Shown here one piece after another: positions 17,462 through 26,153 of a stretch of 64,000 nt of DNA; position 1 is the stretch's first letter; each line of letters starts with the position of its first letter. Source of the stretch: Thalassospira profundimaris (GTDB taxonomy: Bacteria > Pseudomonadota > Alphaproteobacteria > Rhodospirillales > Thalassospiraceae); contig NZ_JPWF01000001.1 in assembly GCF_003326675.1 (NCBI RefSeq), positions 372,001 through 436,000 of the forward strand, in the 5' to 3' direction. A model generated the notes under the pieces. It made no database searches and was not told the origin of the DNA. It saw only the letters and a program-made list of their open reading frames with translations. The position numbers were made by a program, and so were the translations under genes.

Positions 17462-18367
17462 ATGAACCTGCGCGAACTTGAAAGCTTCAATGCCTTTATG
17501 ACCTATGGTTCTGTCACCAAGGCGGCCCAGGCGATGAATATCAGTCAGCCGATGGTCAGCCGGTTGCTCAACAATTTTGAAAAATCCGTCGGGTTCGAGC
17601 TGTTTAACCGCAAACGCAACCAGTTGACCGCGACCTCCGAGGCCCAGCAATTCCACGCCACGGTGTTGCGTTCGCTCAACGCCTTTCGCGAAGTCGAAAC
17701 CCAGGCCCGCGCCATTGCCAACGACCAGTTGGGCGCAATCCGTATCGCGGCCCAGCCGATCTATGTTGATACCTATCTGATTGATGTGGTGGCCAAGTTC
17801 AAAAAAGCCCACCCTAATGTCTCGATCAGCATCACCGATACCGGGCTTGAAGGCATGCTTGATATGATCTCGACCCGGCAATGTGATCTCGGGATCGGCA
17901 TCACCCTTGATCTTCAGGACCCCAACGTTCTGGTCACCCCGCTTGCGCAATCGCGCGCGGTCTGTTTGATGCCGGTTGATCACCGGCTGGCCGGATTCGA
18001 GACCATTGATATTGACCTTCTGCGCGGTGAAAACTTTGTCGAACTGTCGATCGGATCGCCGTTGCGCACCAAGATCGACTATATTTTCCAGATCGCCGGC
18101 TGGCCGCGCAAGATCGCGGTCGAGGGCCGCACGATCCGAACCGTCTCGCGTCTGGTTGAACGTAATGTCGGCATCGCGGTCAGTGATCCCTTTGCCGGTC
18201 TTCTGGTCGATCACAGCAAGGTCGTCGCCCGCACCCTGACCCCGACCATCGAATGGGACGTTGCCCTGTTTACCGCCACCCGCGAACTCAGTGCCGTGGA
18301 AAAAAGCTTCCTCGCCTTCCTGCGCGCCGAACTCCCCCGCCTGCGCGAAACCGGTTGCGTGGTCTAA
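17462..18367 (+). CDS. LysR-family transcriptional regulator, probable regulator of tctCBA
   Basis: A 301-residue regulator with a winged helix-turn-helix at about 1-60 (SVTKAAQAMNISQPMVSRLL) and a LysR substrate-binding domain at about 90-295. Divergent orientation from tctC and the palindrome in the shared region make it the likely local regulator that senses the imported carboxylate or a derivative. The wHTH keeps the typical A-A-x-x-x-x-S-Q-P spacing. It ends about 140 nt before the convergent RhtB gene. Confidence 0.88.
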   Translation: MNLRELESFNAFMTYGSVTKAAQAMNISQPMVSRLLNNFEKSVGFELFNRKRNQLTATSEAQQFHATVLRSLNAFREVETQARAIANDQLGAIRIAAQPIYVDTYLIDVVAKFKKAHPNVSISITDTGLEGMLDMISTRQCDLGIGITLDLQDPNVLVTPLAQSRAVCLMPVDHRLAGFETIDIDLLRGENFVELSIGSPLRTKIDYIFQIAGWPRKIAVEGRTIRTVSRLVERNVGIAVSDPFAGLLVDHSKVVARTLTPTIEWDVALFTATRELSAVEKSFLAFLRAELPRLRETGCVV

Positions 18368-18510
18368 AGCCGACGCCACCCCAATTCTGATTGGTCGATT
18401 TGACGCAGGTGTAAACTTTTCTTTACAGTGTCGTCGGGGTTTCCATGCTGCCTATCGCAGCGGTAAGAATGAATTGTTAGGCTCAGACTAATAATCAGGA
18501 TGATTATTTA

Positions 18511-19140
18511 TTATCGCTTATCAAAGGCGAGCTTCGCAGCCAGTCCCAAAAACACGCAGCCGGTAAAAATCTGGAAGCCGCGGGCGATCCGGGCGGAGCG
18601 GGCAAACAGCTGCCCAAGCTTCCCGGCGAAACTTCCGACCAGGCAATTGATGATCGTGCCGCCGATATTCAGGATCAGCCCGAAAATCAGGAACTGCATC
18701 AGCACCGATCCGCGTGACGCATCGACAAATTGTGGAATGAAGGCCAGCACGAAAACGATAATTTTCGGGTTCAGCAAATTGACCACAATCCCGTCACGCC
18801 AAGCCACCAAGGCGCTGGAACGCTTGGTTTGCGCGGGGCTAAGCTGCTGATCCTTTGACCGGAATGCGCCAATTGCCAGCCACACCAGATAGGCAATCCC
18901 CGCCCAGCGCAGGACTTCAAGTGCCACCGGATGGGCTGCGACCAGTGCTGCCAGACCAAGACCGGCGAGCAGAGTATGGATCAGCGCACCCGTCGCAATG
19001 CCAAGACTCGCAGCATTCCCGGCCTTTGGCCCTGACTTGATCCCCTGTCCCAGACAAAACAGCATGTCATTGCCCGGCGTCATATTAAGTGCCAGCGCGG
19101 TCGGAATGAAAATCGCCAGTGTTTCAATCGGGATCAGCAT
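18511..19140 (-). CDS. LysE/RhtB family amino-acid exporter
   Basis: A 209-residue inner-membrane protein with about six hydrophobic segments. The first, IFIPTALALNMTPGNDMLFC, carries the family motif TPGND, and NLLNPKIIVFVLAFIPQFV (about 126-145) is the second conserved RhtB signature. Members export amino acids such as threonine, homoserine lactone or leucine; the substrate cannot be assigned here. GGAG lies 8 nt before the ATG. It is a single-gene unit, convergent with the LysR gene. Confidence 0.88.
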   Translation of the reverse strand: MLIPIETLAIFIPTALALNMTPGNDMLFCLGQGIKSGPKAGNAASLGIATGALIHTLLAGLGLAALVAAHPVALEVLRWAGIAYLVWLAIGAFRSKDQQLSPAQTKRSSALVAWRDGIVVNLLNPKIIVFVLAFIPQFVDASRGSVLMQFLIFGLILNIGGTIINCLVGSFAGKLGQLFARSARIARGFQIFTGCVFLGLAAKLAFDKR

Positions 19141-19350
19141 GGGTGGGGCTCCAAAAACTGTGCTGTTACGGTGGTTTAAGGCATTCGGGGTGGCGGCTGT
19201 TTCAGGCGTCGCAGTGATAATTTCTTGCCGGTTTGGTCAGTGTCAAAGCCTACGGTCGTGTGCGTTTGTCACGGGAAGCCGGTTTGGCGGGCGTGGCGCT
19301 TTTTGCAGCCTTTATCCGGACATCACTTCTGCCTTCCCGCGCAGTGTTAT

Positions 19351-20067
19351 CTAGCCGCCCGCGCCATAACGATGCAGGCCTGAACCGTGGCGTTTGAGCC
19401 AGTGTTGCTGTTTCTTGGACGGACCATAAAGGTCTTCGACCACGGCCCAGAAACGCGCGGAATGATTGAGTTCCTGAAGGTGGGCGACTTCGTGGGCAAC
19501 CACGTAATCAAGCACATCTTCAGGGGCAAGAACGAGTCGCCAGCTAAAAGACAGATTGCCGTTCGACGAACAACTTCCCCAGCGCGTACGGGTATCCTTA
19601 AGCGATATGCGGGTGATTTTCTTGCCGATCTGATCGGCATAGGCATGGGCCCGCGGAGCGATTTCAAGCTTGGCCTGTTTCTTGAGCCAGTCCGTGACCC
19701 GCCGGTTGGTATATTCCGGCTGGCCCGATACCCAGATCACCCCGGATTCTGCCCAGACGCCGCGTTTGGCATCGGGAACCGCACGGATGGCATGATCATG
19801 GCCAAGGAACGGAATCCACGCACCGGGCACAAACTGCACCCGTTCTGGAAGGCGCTGGATATGGGCTGTAACCCAGTCGCCATGCTGGTGCAGCATCGAA
19901 ATCGCGGTCTTGCGCGATACCCCGTTGGGCACAACAATTTCCACCCCGTCAAAGGCCGGATCGATCCGCAATTTGAGTCGCGACGCGCGCGCACTGGGCC
20001 GCAAACGGACCGGCAGCGGACCGATTTTGGGCAGGTCGATTTCGGTTTCTTCGACAGCTTTCAGCAT
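19351..20067 (-). CDS. YgjP-like M48-type metallopeptidase (DUF45)
   Basis: A 238-residue cytoplasmic protein with the zinc-protease box HEVAHLQELNHS at about 191-202, followed by RFWAVVEDL, the signature of the YgjP/WLM-like family. The N-terminal half has the usual SRKTAISMLHQHGDWV region with predicted beta strands. Two His and a following Glu/His provide zinc ligands. The physiological substrate of these proteins is not known. It is transcribed away from argG; the start codon is 138 nt from the argG promoter hairpin. Confidence 0.8.
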   Translation of the reverse strand: MLKAVEETEIDLPKIGPLPVRLRPSARASRLKLRIDPAFDGVEIVVPNGVSRKTAISMLHQHGDWVTAHIQRLPERVQFVPGAWIPFLGHDHAIRAVPDAKRGVWAESGVIWVSGQPEYTNRRVTDWLKKQAKLEIAPRAHAYADQIGKKITRISLKDTRTRWGSCSSNGNLSFSWRLVLAPEDVLDYVVAHEVAHLQELNHSARFWAVVEDLYGPSKKQQHWLKRHGSGLHRYGAGG

Positions 20068-20145
20068 TCGGAGCGGTTTTTTCCAAAAGCGGGGCGAAAA
20101 TTTACGGGTTTTTGTGCCTTTTTGGCCTCAATCCCATCTTGGGTC

Positions 20146-20173
20146 TTGCCCGCTGGTAGTGTTTTCCTATACT
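20146..20173 (+). promoter_or_regulatory. Sigma-70 promoter of argG
   Basis: TTGCCC (20146-20151), 16-nt spacer, TATACT (20168-20173). Transcription should begin near 20180, giving a leader of about 187 nt. Confidence 0.6.
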
Positions 20174-20190
20174 CCGCGCTCAAGGTCTAG

Positions 20191-20231
20191 GGCTCTTTAT
20201 GCAAGACGGGAGACATTTTGCATAAAGAGCC
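20191..20231 (+). promoter_or_regulatory. argG leader hairpin, 14-bp perfect stem
   Basis: GGCTCTTTATGCAA (20191-20204) pairs exactly with TTGCATAAAGAGCC (20218-20231) around a 13-nt loop that contains GGGAG. It lies near the predicted 5' end of the argG mRNA. A possible 30-codon reading frame starts at the TTG at 20218, just after the GGGAG, and ends at TGA 20308-20310; it contains no arginine codons. Confidence 0.6.
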
Positions 20232-20366
20232 GTCGAACAATCCGTCGAGCAGTCTGGCGGACTATTCGGGGCCGACCGCAACGACAATGTTGCATAGCCA
20301 ACAGGGATGAATGGCCAAATCCGGCCGCGCCCTGGGTTTTATCGGAAGAAGAAAGGCGTCACTCCC

Positions 20367-21587
20367 ATGAGCGATAAGGTCAAAAAGGTCGTCCTTGCCT
20401 ATTCAGGCGGTCTGGATACCTCCATCATTCTGAAATGGCTTCGCGAAGAATATAACTGCGAAGTCGTGACCTTCACCGCCGATCTCGGCCAGGGTGAAGA
20501 GCTGGAACCGGCCCGTAAAAAGGCGGAAATGTTCGGCGTAAAACAGATCTTCATCGAAGATCTGCGCGAAGAATTCGTTCGCGATTACGTCTTCCCGATG
20601 TTCCGTGCCAACGCCCTTTATGAAGGCGTTTACCTGCTCGGTACCTCGATCGCACGTCCGCTGATCGCCAAACGCCAGATCGAAATCGCCGAAGAAGTCG
20701 GCGCAGACGCCGTTTCCCACGGCGCAACCGGCAAAGGCAACGACCAGGTTCGTTTCGAGCTGGGTTACTATGCCCTTAAGCCGAACGTTAAGGTCATTGC
20801 ACCGTGGCGCGAATGGAAACTGAATTCGCGTACCGCGCTTCTGAACTTTGCACGTGAACACCAGATTCCGATTTCGGCCGACAAACTTGGTGGTGACGAG
20901 CCGCCCTATTCGACCGATGCGAACCTTCTGCACATCTCGTATGAAGGCAAGGCACTGGAAGATCCGTGGGTCAAGCCGAACGAAGGCATGTTCGAGCGCA
21001 CCGTTTCCCCGCAGAACGCACCCGATGCGATCACCACGATCGAGATCGAGTTCGAACAGGGCAACCCGGTTGCGGTCAATGGCGAACGCATGAGCCCGGC
21101 AACCCTTCTGACCAAACTGAACGAAGTTGCCGGCAAGAACGGCATCGGTCGTCTTGATCTGGTCGAAAACCGTTATGTCGGCATGAAGTCGCGCGGCGTT
21201 TACGAAACCCCGGGCGGCACCATTCTGTCGGTTGCACACCGTGCAATGGAAAGCATCACCCTTGATCGTAACGCCGGTCACCTCAAAGACGAGCTGATGC
21301 CGCGTTATGCCGAGATGATCTATAACGGTTACTGGTGGTCGCCGGAACGTCAGGCCCTGCAGCGCCTGATGGACGAAACCCAGCGTACGGTTAACGGCGT
21401 TGTCCGCCTTGACCTTTACAAAGGTAACGTCACCGTCACCGGTCGCAAGTCGCCGAACTCGATCTACTCTGAAGAGCATGTCACGTTCGAAGCTGACACC
21501 GTTTATAACCAGCGCGATGCAGAAGGCTTCATTAAGCTGAACGCCCTTCGTCTGCGCCTTGGTTTCGACCGCGACGGCGTGAAATAA
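20367..21587 (+). CDS. argG: Argininosuccinate synthase
   Basis: A 406-residue cytoplasmic enzyme that condenses citrulline and aspartate using ATP, the penultimate step of arginine synthesis. The N-terminal PP-loop AYSGGLDTS (about 11-19) binds [17 protein letters not shown] (about 116-129) and the ATP/citrulline segment [14 protein letters not shown] region follow the type I family. Length matches the family. ATG at 20367 is preceded by GAAAGG; an in-frame ATG at 20307 would add 20 unconserved residues. Expression probably depends on the structured leader upstream. A strong terminator follows, so argG is monocistronic. Confidence 0.96.
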   Translation: MSDKVKKVVLAYSGGLDTSIILKWLREEYNCEVVTFTADLGQGEELEPARKKAEMFGVKQIFIEDLREEFVRDYVFPMFRANALYEGVYLLGTSIARPLIAKRQIEIAEEVGADAVSHGATGKGNDQVRFELGYYALKPNVKVIAPWREWKLNSRTALLNFAREHQIPISADKLGGDEPPYSTDANLLHISYEGKALEDPWVKPNEGMFERTVSPQNAPDAITTIEIEFEQGNPVAVNGERMSPATLLTKLNEVAGKNGIGRLDLVENRYVGMKSRGVYETPGGTILSVAHRAMESITLDRNAGHLKDELMPRYAEMIYNGYWWSPERQALQRLMDETQRTVNGVVRLDLYKGNVTVTGRKSPNSIYSEEHVTFEADTVYNQRDAEGFIKLNALRLRLGFDRDGVK

Positions 21588-21617
21588 GTTTTCCGCAAGA
21601 GATTGTGGAAAGACAGG

Positions 21618-21648
21618 CGAGGGGCATGATTGCCCCTCGTTTTCGTTT
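21618..21648 (+). terminator. argG terminator
   Basis: Perfect 9-bp stem CGAGGGGCA / TGCCCCTCG with loop TGAT, then TTTTCGTTT. Confidence 0.9.
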
Positions 21649-21702
21649 GAAAGCCCAGCTATAAAGCCGTGAGATTGGCTTGTTCAGATAATTGTATCGG
21701 TG

Positions 21703-22449
21703 ATGCAGCGCTATAAATGTACCGTCGAATATGACGGCCGCCCGTACCACGGCTGGCAATTCCAGGACGAAGTGATTTCGGTTCAGCAGGTCTTCGAGAC
21801 CGCCATCGAAAAATTCGCCGGTACGTTCGTGCGCGTCCATGTTTCGGGCCGGACCGATGCGGGTGTGCATGCGCTTGGTCAGGTCGTGCATTTCGATTTG
21901 CCGAAATATTATCCGGCAGAAGCCGTGATGAATGCGATCAATCATCACCTTAAACCCGATCCGGTGGCGATCAAGGACTGCGAAGAAGTCACCGAAGACT
22001 TCCATGCGCGTTTTTCATCGAAGAAGCGCTACTACATGTATCGCATCATCAATCGCCGTGCGCCGCTGACCTTCGAGGCGGGACTGGCCTGGGGGATATA
22101 CAAGCCCCTTGATATCGATGCGATGAACGAAGCGGCACAGCATCTGATCGGGACGTTTGATTTCACGACGTTCCGGGCTTCTGAATGTCAGGCCAAAAGC
22201 CCGATCAAGACGATGGAAAAACTTGAAATCGTCCGCAGTACAACCGATCCGCTTGATATCCGCGTCTATACCGAAAGCCGGTCCTTCCTGCATCATCAGG
22301 TGCGCAATATGGTTGGAACCCTTGTTCTGGTCGGCAAGGGCAACTGGAAACCGATAGACGTCAAAACCGCGCTTGAAGCCTGTGATCGCCGGGCCGGTGG
22401 TCCGACGGCACCGGCAGACGGGCTTTATTTCGTCAAGGTCGATTACTGA
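21703..22449 (+). CDS. truA: tRNA pseudouridine(38-40) synthase TruA
   Basis: A 248-residue enzyme that converts uridines 38-40 in the tRNA anticodon arm to pseudouridine. The catalytic Asp is D52 in SGRTDAGVHALGQ, the TruA signature, and the C-terminal motif FLHHQVRNMVGTL is present. ATG at 21703 is chosen; a GTG directly before it at 21700 is equally possible and neither has a strong ribosome site. Unlike many alphaproteobacteria, truA is not beside fmt, which lies at 45149. Confidence 0.95.
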   Translation: MQRYKCTVEYDGRPYHGWQFQDEVISVQQVFETAIEKFAGTFVRVHVSGRTDAGVHALGQVVHFDLPKYYPAEAVMNAINHHLKPDPVAIKDCEEVTEDFHARFSSKKRYYMYRIINRRAPLTFEAGLAWGIYKPLDIDAMNEAAQHLIGTFDFTTFRASECQAKSPIKTMEKLEIVRSTTDPLDIRVYTESRSFLHHQVRNMVGTLVLVGKGNWKPIDVKTALEACDRRAGGPTAPADGLYFVKVDY

Positions 22450-22617
22450 TCAAATCATCCGGGCAACTACCCCGATGCCTTTCATTCTTCCCTGAAGTGA
22501 TCCGGACGCGTGACGGAACCGTCGCGCCGTTTGGCATGTCTGCGTCGCAATCGGTTTCAATATTACGGGTCATACGGGGGGATTGAGGGCCCTTCATCCT
22601 CATTTGGGGATGTTGCT

Positions 22618-22707
22618 ATGCAATGGTTTAACTATTTATACTTAAAGATAATTCATGTTGTTGTTCTCTTTATAAGAGATTTAATCTTGGCGCTAAGACC
22701 TTCGTGA
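22618..22707 (+). CDS. Possible 29-residue membrane peptide
   Basis: A short frame, ATG at 22618 with GGGGAT nine nt upstream, encoding a peptide with one hydrophobic segment (IIHVVVLFIRDLILAL) and flanking Tyr/Lys/Arg residues. It sits in an AT-rich gap 66 nt before the chemoreceptor start. No homologue is recognised; composition and ribosome site are the only support, so it may be chance. Confidence 0.25.
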   Translation: MQWFNYLYLKIIHVVVLFIRDLILALRPS

Positions 22708-22773
22708 AATGTGAATGATAAACCCTTCACTGGCGGGCCTCATTTTACCGGTGATGGTGAAAAGGGAGAAAGC

Positions 22774-24477
22774 ATGTCGAAAAGTCTGGTACTGAAAGTC
22801 GCGCTTGCCGCCGTGCTCATTCTGATGAGCGGAATAATCTTGCTGGGCGTTCTGATCATGCAGCGCGTGGATCAGAAAGTGTCAGCCGACAGCGTCACGT
22901 CGCAGAAACTTAACCTGCGTGTTGCGGCAATGTTGCTTCAGGACGCCAATCCCGATTTCAAAATGACGATCAGCAAGGATGGCGAAACATCCAAGCTTGT
23001 CATGTCCGAAATTCCTGATTTGTCGTCGCATGAACTGATTGACCGCATTGGCAAGGCAACCGGCGAAACCGCCACGGTCTTTGCCTATGTCCCGGAAGAA
23101 AAGGACTTTGTCCGCGTGTCGACCAACATCATCAAACCCGATGGTCAGCGCGCGGTGGGCACCATGCTTGGCAAAGGCAGTGCCGCCTATGAACCGATCA
23201 TGGCGGGCAAGACATTCCGGGGTGAGGCACTTATCCTTGGCACCGAATATATCACCCAATATAGCCCGATCATGACGCCGGGCGGTGATGTGCTGGGCAT
23301 CCTGTATGTCGGGATCAAAAAGGAAGAAGTGGTTGCTGTTTCCGACGAAATTGCTCTGCGTATCGGGATCGTGGGCCTGATTGTTGCGCTTGCCGCGGCT
23401 GGTTTGCTGTTCTTGTTGCTGCGCTGGCAGCTTGGGCCGCTTGCGGTTCTTAGTCAGACCATTTCGCGCTTTGTGGATCGCGATTTTTCCCAGAATGTGT
23501 CCTTTACCGACCGCAAGGATGAAATCGGATCGATTGCCAATGGTCTTGTGCGCTGGCGTGAAACCGCCGAGAAAATCAAGGAAGCCGAACAGGCCCGCCT
23601 TGCTGCGGAAAAAAGCGCGGAAGAAGGCCGTATGGAGCAACGCAACCGTCTTGCCGTCGAACTGGAACAATCCATCGGGCGTATTGTGACATCGGTGCGC
23701 GAAGCCACCGGCGGCATGATGAAATCAACCGCACATATGCGTGAATCGGCCAATCATTCGGTGTCGCAAAGCCGGAAGGTTTCCGATGCCGCCAATAATT
23801 CGGCGCGCAGTGTGCAAACCGTTGCCGCCGCGACCGAGGAACTGTCGGCATCAATCAGTGCGATTGGCGGACAGGTCCATGAATCAACGGCAATTGCCGA
23901 AACCGCCGTGGGCGAAGCATCGCGGGCCAATGAAATGGTCGGCGGTCTTGCCGAGGCGGCAGAACGCATTGGCGAGGTGGTCAGCCTGATCAATGATATT
24001 GCGGCCCAGACCAACCTTCTGGCCCTGAACGCAACCATTGAAGCCGCCCGTGCCGGTGAAGCGGGCAAGGGCTTTGCCGTGGTGGCCCAAGAGGTCAAAA
24101 ACCTTGCCAACCAGACCGCCAAGGCCACAGATGACATCGCCCAGCAGGTCGGTGCCATTCAGGATGAAACCAAGGTCACGGTTGAGGCGATTGAAAAAGT
24201 CACCCTGACGATTTCGTCGATCAGCGAGATTGCCAATGGTATTTCATCGGCCGTCAGCGAACAGAACTCGGCAGTCAATGAAATCGCCAACAGTGCGACC
24301 AGTGCATCTGCCGGATCGTCCGAGGTCGTTGCCAATATCGATGAAATCCATCAAGCGGCAACAAGCAGCGGTGCAGCCGCTGGTGAACTTGATACCAATG
24401 TTGCAGCCCTGGCAAAGCAGATCGATACCCTGCAAGGCACCGTGTCGGACTTCCTGTCGCAATTGCGCGCAGGCTGA
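22774..24477 (+). CDS. Methyl-accepting chemotaxis protein with periplasmic Cache-type sensor
   Basis: A 567-residue chemoreceptor. Helix 1 (about 6-29) and helix 2 (about 197-218) enclose a periplasmic domain of about 165 residues that resembles a single Cache domain (segments TGETATVFAYVPEEKDFVR and GTEYITQYSPIMTPGGDVLG). A HAMP domain follows (about 219-272), then the methylated helical bundle with the conserved hairpin tip INDIAAQTNLLALNATIEAA, where CheA and CheW bind. No C-terminal NWETF pentapeptide is seen. ATG at 22774 is preceded by AAGGGAGAA. Flanked by its own terminator; no che genes are nearby. Confidence 0.92.
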   Translation: MSKSLVLKVALAAVLILMSGIILLGVLIMQRVDQKVSADSVTSQKLNLRVAAMLLQDANPDFKMTISKDGETSKLVMSEIPDLSSHELIDRIGKATGETATVFAYVPEEKDFVRVSTNIIKPDGQRAVGTMLGKGSAAYEPIMAGKTFRGEALILGTEYITQYSPIMTPGGDVLGILYVGIKKEEVVAVSDEIALRIGIVGLIVALAAAGLLFLLLRWQLGPLAVLSQTISRFVDRDFSQNVSFTDRKDEIGSIANGLVRWRETAEKIKEAEQARLAAEKSAEEGRMEQRNRLAVELEQSIGRIVTSVREATGGMMKSTAHMRESANHSVSQSRKVSDAANNSARSVQTVAAATEELSASISAIGGQVHESTAIAETAVGEASRANEMVGGLAEAAERIGEVVSLINDIAAQTNLLALNATIEAARAGEAGKGFAVVAQEVKNLANQTAKATDDIAQQVGAIQDETKVTVEAIEKVTLTISSISEIANGISSAVSEQNSAVNEIANSATSASAGSSEVVANIDEIHQAATSSGAAAGELDTNVAALAKQIDTLQGTVSDFLSQLRAG

Positions 24478-24483
24478 TCTTTA

Positions 24484-24524
24484 ACATCCGGGCGGGCTTG
24501 GTTCCCGCCCGGATGTGCTTTCTT
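24484..24524 (+). terminator. Terminator after chemoreceptor gene
   Basis: Perfect 13-bp stem ACATCCGGGCGGG / CCCGCCCGGATGT with a 7-nt loop, then GCTTTCTT. Confidence 0.85.
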
Positions 24525-25248
24525 ATCCGAATATCCAGTGCCACAGGAACGGGATGGTCAGGGCGGTTGCCATGGTGTTCAAGCCCATGGCAAGGCCGGA
24601 AAAGGCACCGGCGGTTTCATTGACCTGAAAGGCGCGTGCCGTTCCAATCCCGTGTGCAGCAACCCCCATGGCAAAGCCGCGTGCGCGCCAGTCTTTAAGG
24701 CGTGCCATATTCATCACCATCGGACCCAGTGTCGCCCCGACAATGCCGGTGGCAATCACGCAGACCGCGGTCAGGGCGGGGACACCGCCAATTTCTTCGG
24801 CAATGCCCATGGCAACCGGGGTTGTGACCGATTTGGGCGCAAGGGATGCCAGGGTTTCCGGGCTTGCCCCCAAGGCCCAGGCCAGAATGACCGTGCTGGC
24901 ACTGGCAACCAGCGATCCGAACAACACGCCAAATACAATAACGGGCAGGGCACGTTTAAGCGTAGCGGTCTGACGGAACAGTGGCACGGCAAGGGCGACA
25001 GTCGCCGGACCCAACAGGAAGTGAACGAACTGTGCGCCTTCAAAATAGGCGGCATAGGGCGTGCCGGTGAGATGTAGCACAAAGGCAATCAGGGCAATCG
25101 CAATCACCACCGGATTGCAGATCGGGTTGCGGTTGCTTTTCTGATAAAGCCAGAAGCCAATCGCATAAGCCACCAGCGTGATGGTCAGCCCGGTCAGCGG
25201 TTTTGTCGACAGGTAAACCCAAAGCTGGGTGATATCGGTCTCGTTCAT
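24523..25248 (-). CDS. lrgB: LrgB-family membrane protein
   Basis: A 241-residue inner-membrane protein of the LrgB/YohK family, with seven or more hydrophobic segments and conserved stretches FLLGPATVALAVPLF (about 91-105) and PKSVTTPVAMGIAEEIGG (about 138-155). The partner LrgA overlaps it by 4 nt (ATGA), a standard lrgAB operon. In other bacteria these holin/antiholin-like proteins affect murein hydrolase export, and some members transport glycolate or pyruvate; which applies here is not known. Confidence 0.9.
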   Translation of the reverse strand: MNETDITQLWVYLSTKPLTGLTITLVAYAIGFWLYQKSNRNPICNPVVIAIALIAFVLHLTGTPYAAYFEGAQFVHFLLGPATVALAVPLFRQTATLKRALPVIVFGVLFGSLVASASTVILAWALGASPETLASLAPKSVTTPVAMGIAEEIGGVPALTAVCVIATGIVGATLGPMVMNMARLKDWRARGFAMGVAAHGIGTARAFQVNETAGAFSGLAMGLNTMATALTIPFLWHWIFG

Positions 25249-25613
25249 TGCGCGTCCTCCGCCTTCTCAGCCGTTTCCTGTTTCGGGAACAGTTTCGACA
25301 TCAGAAGTGCGGTCAAAACCATGGTCAGAAGGGTCGAGACAGTCAGGGCGGCTGCAATCGGCAACCAGTCGCCCTTAAGGCGGTCAATCTGGGTGACAAC
25401 GCCGACCCCGGCCGGAACGAACAGCAATGAAAAATGGATCAGAAGATTGTCGGCGGCATCGGTCAAAACCTTGGGCGGTTTGCGCGAGATCAGAAGGCCG
25501 AAAAATAGAAGTACAAGCCCGATCACCGGACCGGGAACCGGCAGATCGAACAATTCCGATACCACTTCCCCGAACAGCTGGCAGACAAGGATCAATGCGA
25601 ATGCTGCAATCAT
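25245..25613 (-). CDS. lrgA: LrgA/CidA-family holin-like protein
   Basis: A 122-residue membrane protein with four hydrophobic segments (about 1-16, 26-42, 59-75, 87-108), the CidA/LrgA size and topology. Family motif LPVPGPVIGLVLLF at about 23-36. The stop overlaps the lrgB start (ATGA), so the two are translationally coupled. The upstream spacer contains the terminator of arsC, so lrgAB should have its own promoter within 25614-25698. Confidence 0.9.
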   Translation of the reverse strand: MIAAFALILVCQLFGEVVSELFDLPVPGPVIGLVLLFFGLLISRKPPKVLTDAADNLLIHFSLLFVPAGVGVVTQIDRLKGDWLPIAAALTVSTLLTMVLTALLMSKLFPKQETAEKAEDAQ

Positions 25614-25698
25614 TGAACGACCTCCCCACAGGTGTTTTTGATTTGTCTTGTGGACAACACATAATGCCTGTGAGGACGTTCGACTTTTATTAATTACG

Positions 25699-25731
25699 AA
25701 AAACGCCCGTGCCGGACGGGCACAGGCGTTT
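25699..25731 (-). terminator. Terminator after arsC (minus strand)
   Basis: AAACGCC plus GTGCC pair with GGCAC plus GGCGTTT across one mismatch. On the minus strand the hairpin runs into GGCGTTTTTCG. Confidence 0.7.
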
Positions 25732-25761
25732 GAATTCGGGATGTTTTCAACGGTCTAGGTT

Positions 25762-26094
25762 CTAGAGGATATCAAGAACATTTTCCGGCGGGCGGCCCAG
25801 AACGGCCTTGTCGCCATTGATCACGATCGGGCGTTCAATCGCACGCGGATGGGCGCACAGGGCTTCGATCAAAGCGGTGCCGGTCAGATCGGCAATGCCT
25901 TCTTCGCGGGCCTCTTTTTTGCGCACGATATCTTCGGCATTCAGACCAAGTTTGGCGAGGATATCGCCAAGTTCTTGCGGGCTTGGCGGGGTATCAAAAT
26001 AGGTGATGATTTCGGGCGTAATCCCCTTTTCCTCGATCAGGGCAAGGGTCTGGCGCGATTTGGAGCAGCGCGGATTGTGATAGATGCGGACCAT
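25762..26094 (-). CDS. arsC: Arsenate reductase (glutaredoxin-dependent), ArsC family
   Basis: A 110-residue thioredoxin-fold enzyme. The catalytic cysteine is C10 in YHNPRCSKSR, the ArsC signature. Conserved arginines that bind arsenate appear in KKEAREE (about 58-64) and HPRAIERPIV (about 82-91). It reduces arsenate to arsenite with glutaredoxin. No arsenite exporter is close by, and YffB-like relatives of this fold with unknown roles cannot be fully excluded. ATG at 26094 has GGAG upstream. It lies 59 nt after recX and is likely co-transcribed. Confidence 0.85.
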   Translation of the reverse strand: MVRIYHNPRCSKSRQTLALIEEKGITPEIITYFDTPPSPQELGDILAKLGLNAEDIVRKKEAREEGIADLTGTALIEALCAHPRAIERPIVINGDKAVLGRPPENVLDIL

Positions 26095-26153
26095 TTCGGG
26101 GTTCTCCGTATCGGGGATGTTTGCCCCAGTCATAAACAGCTTTGTCGTTGCGA

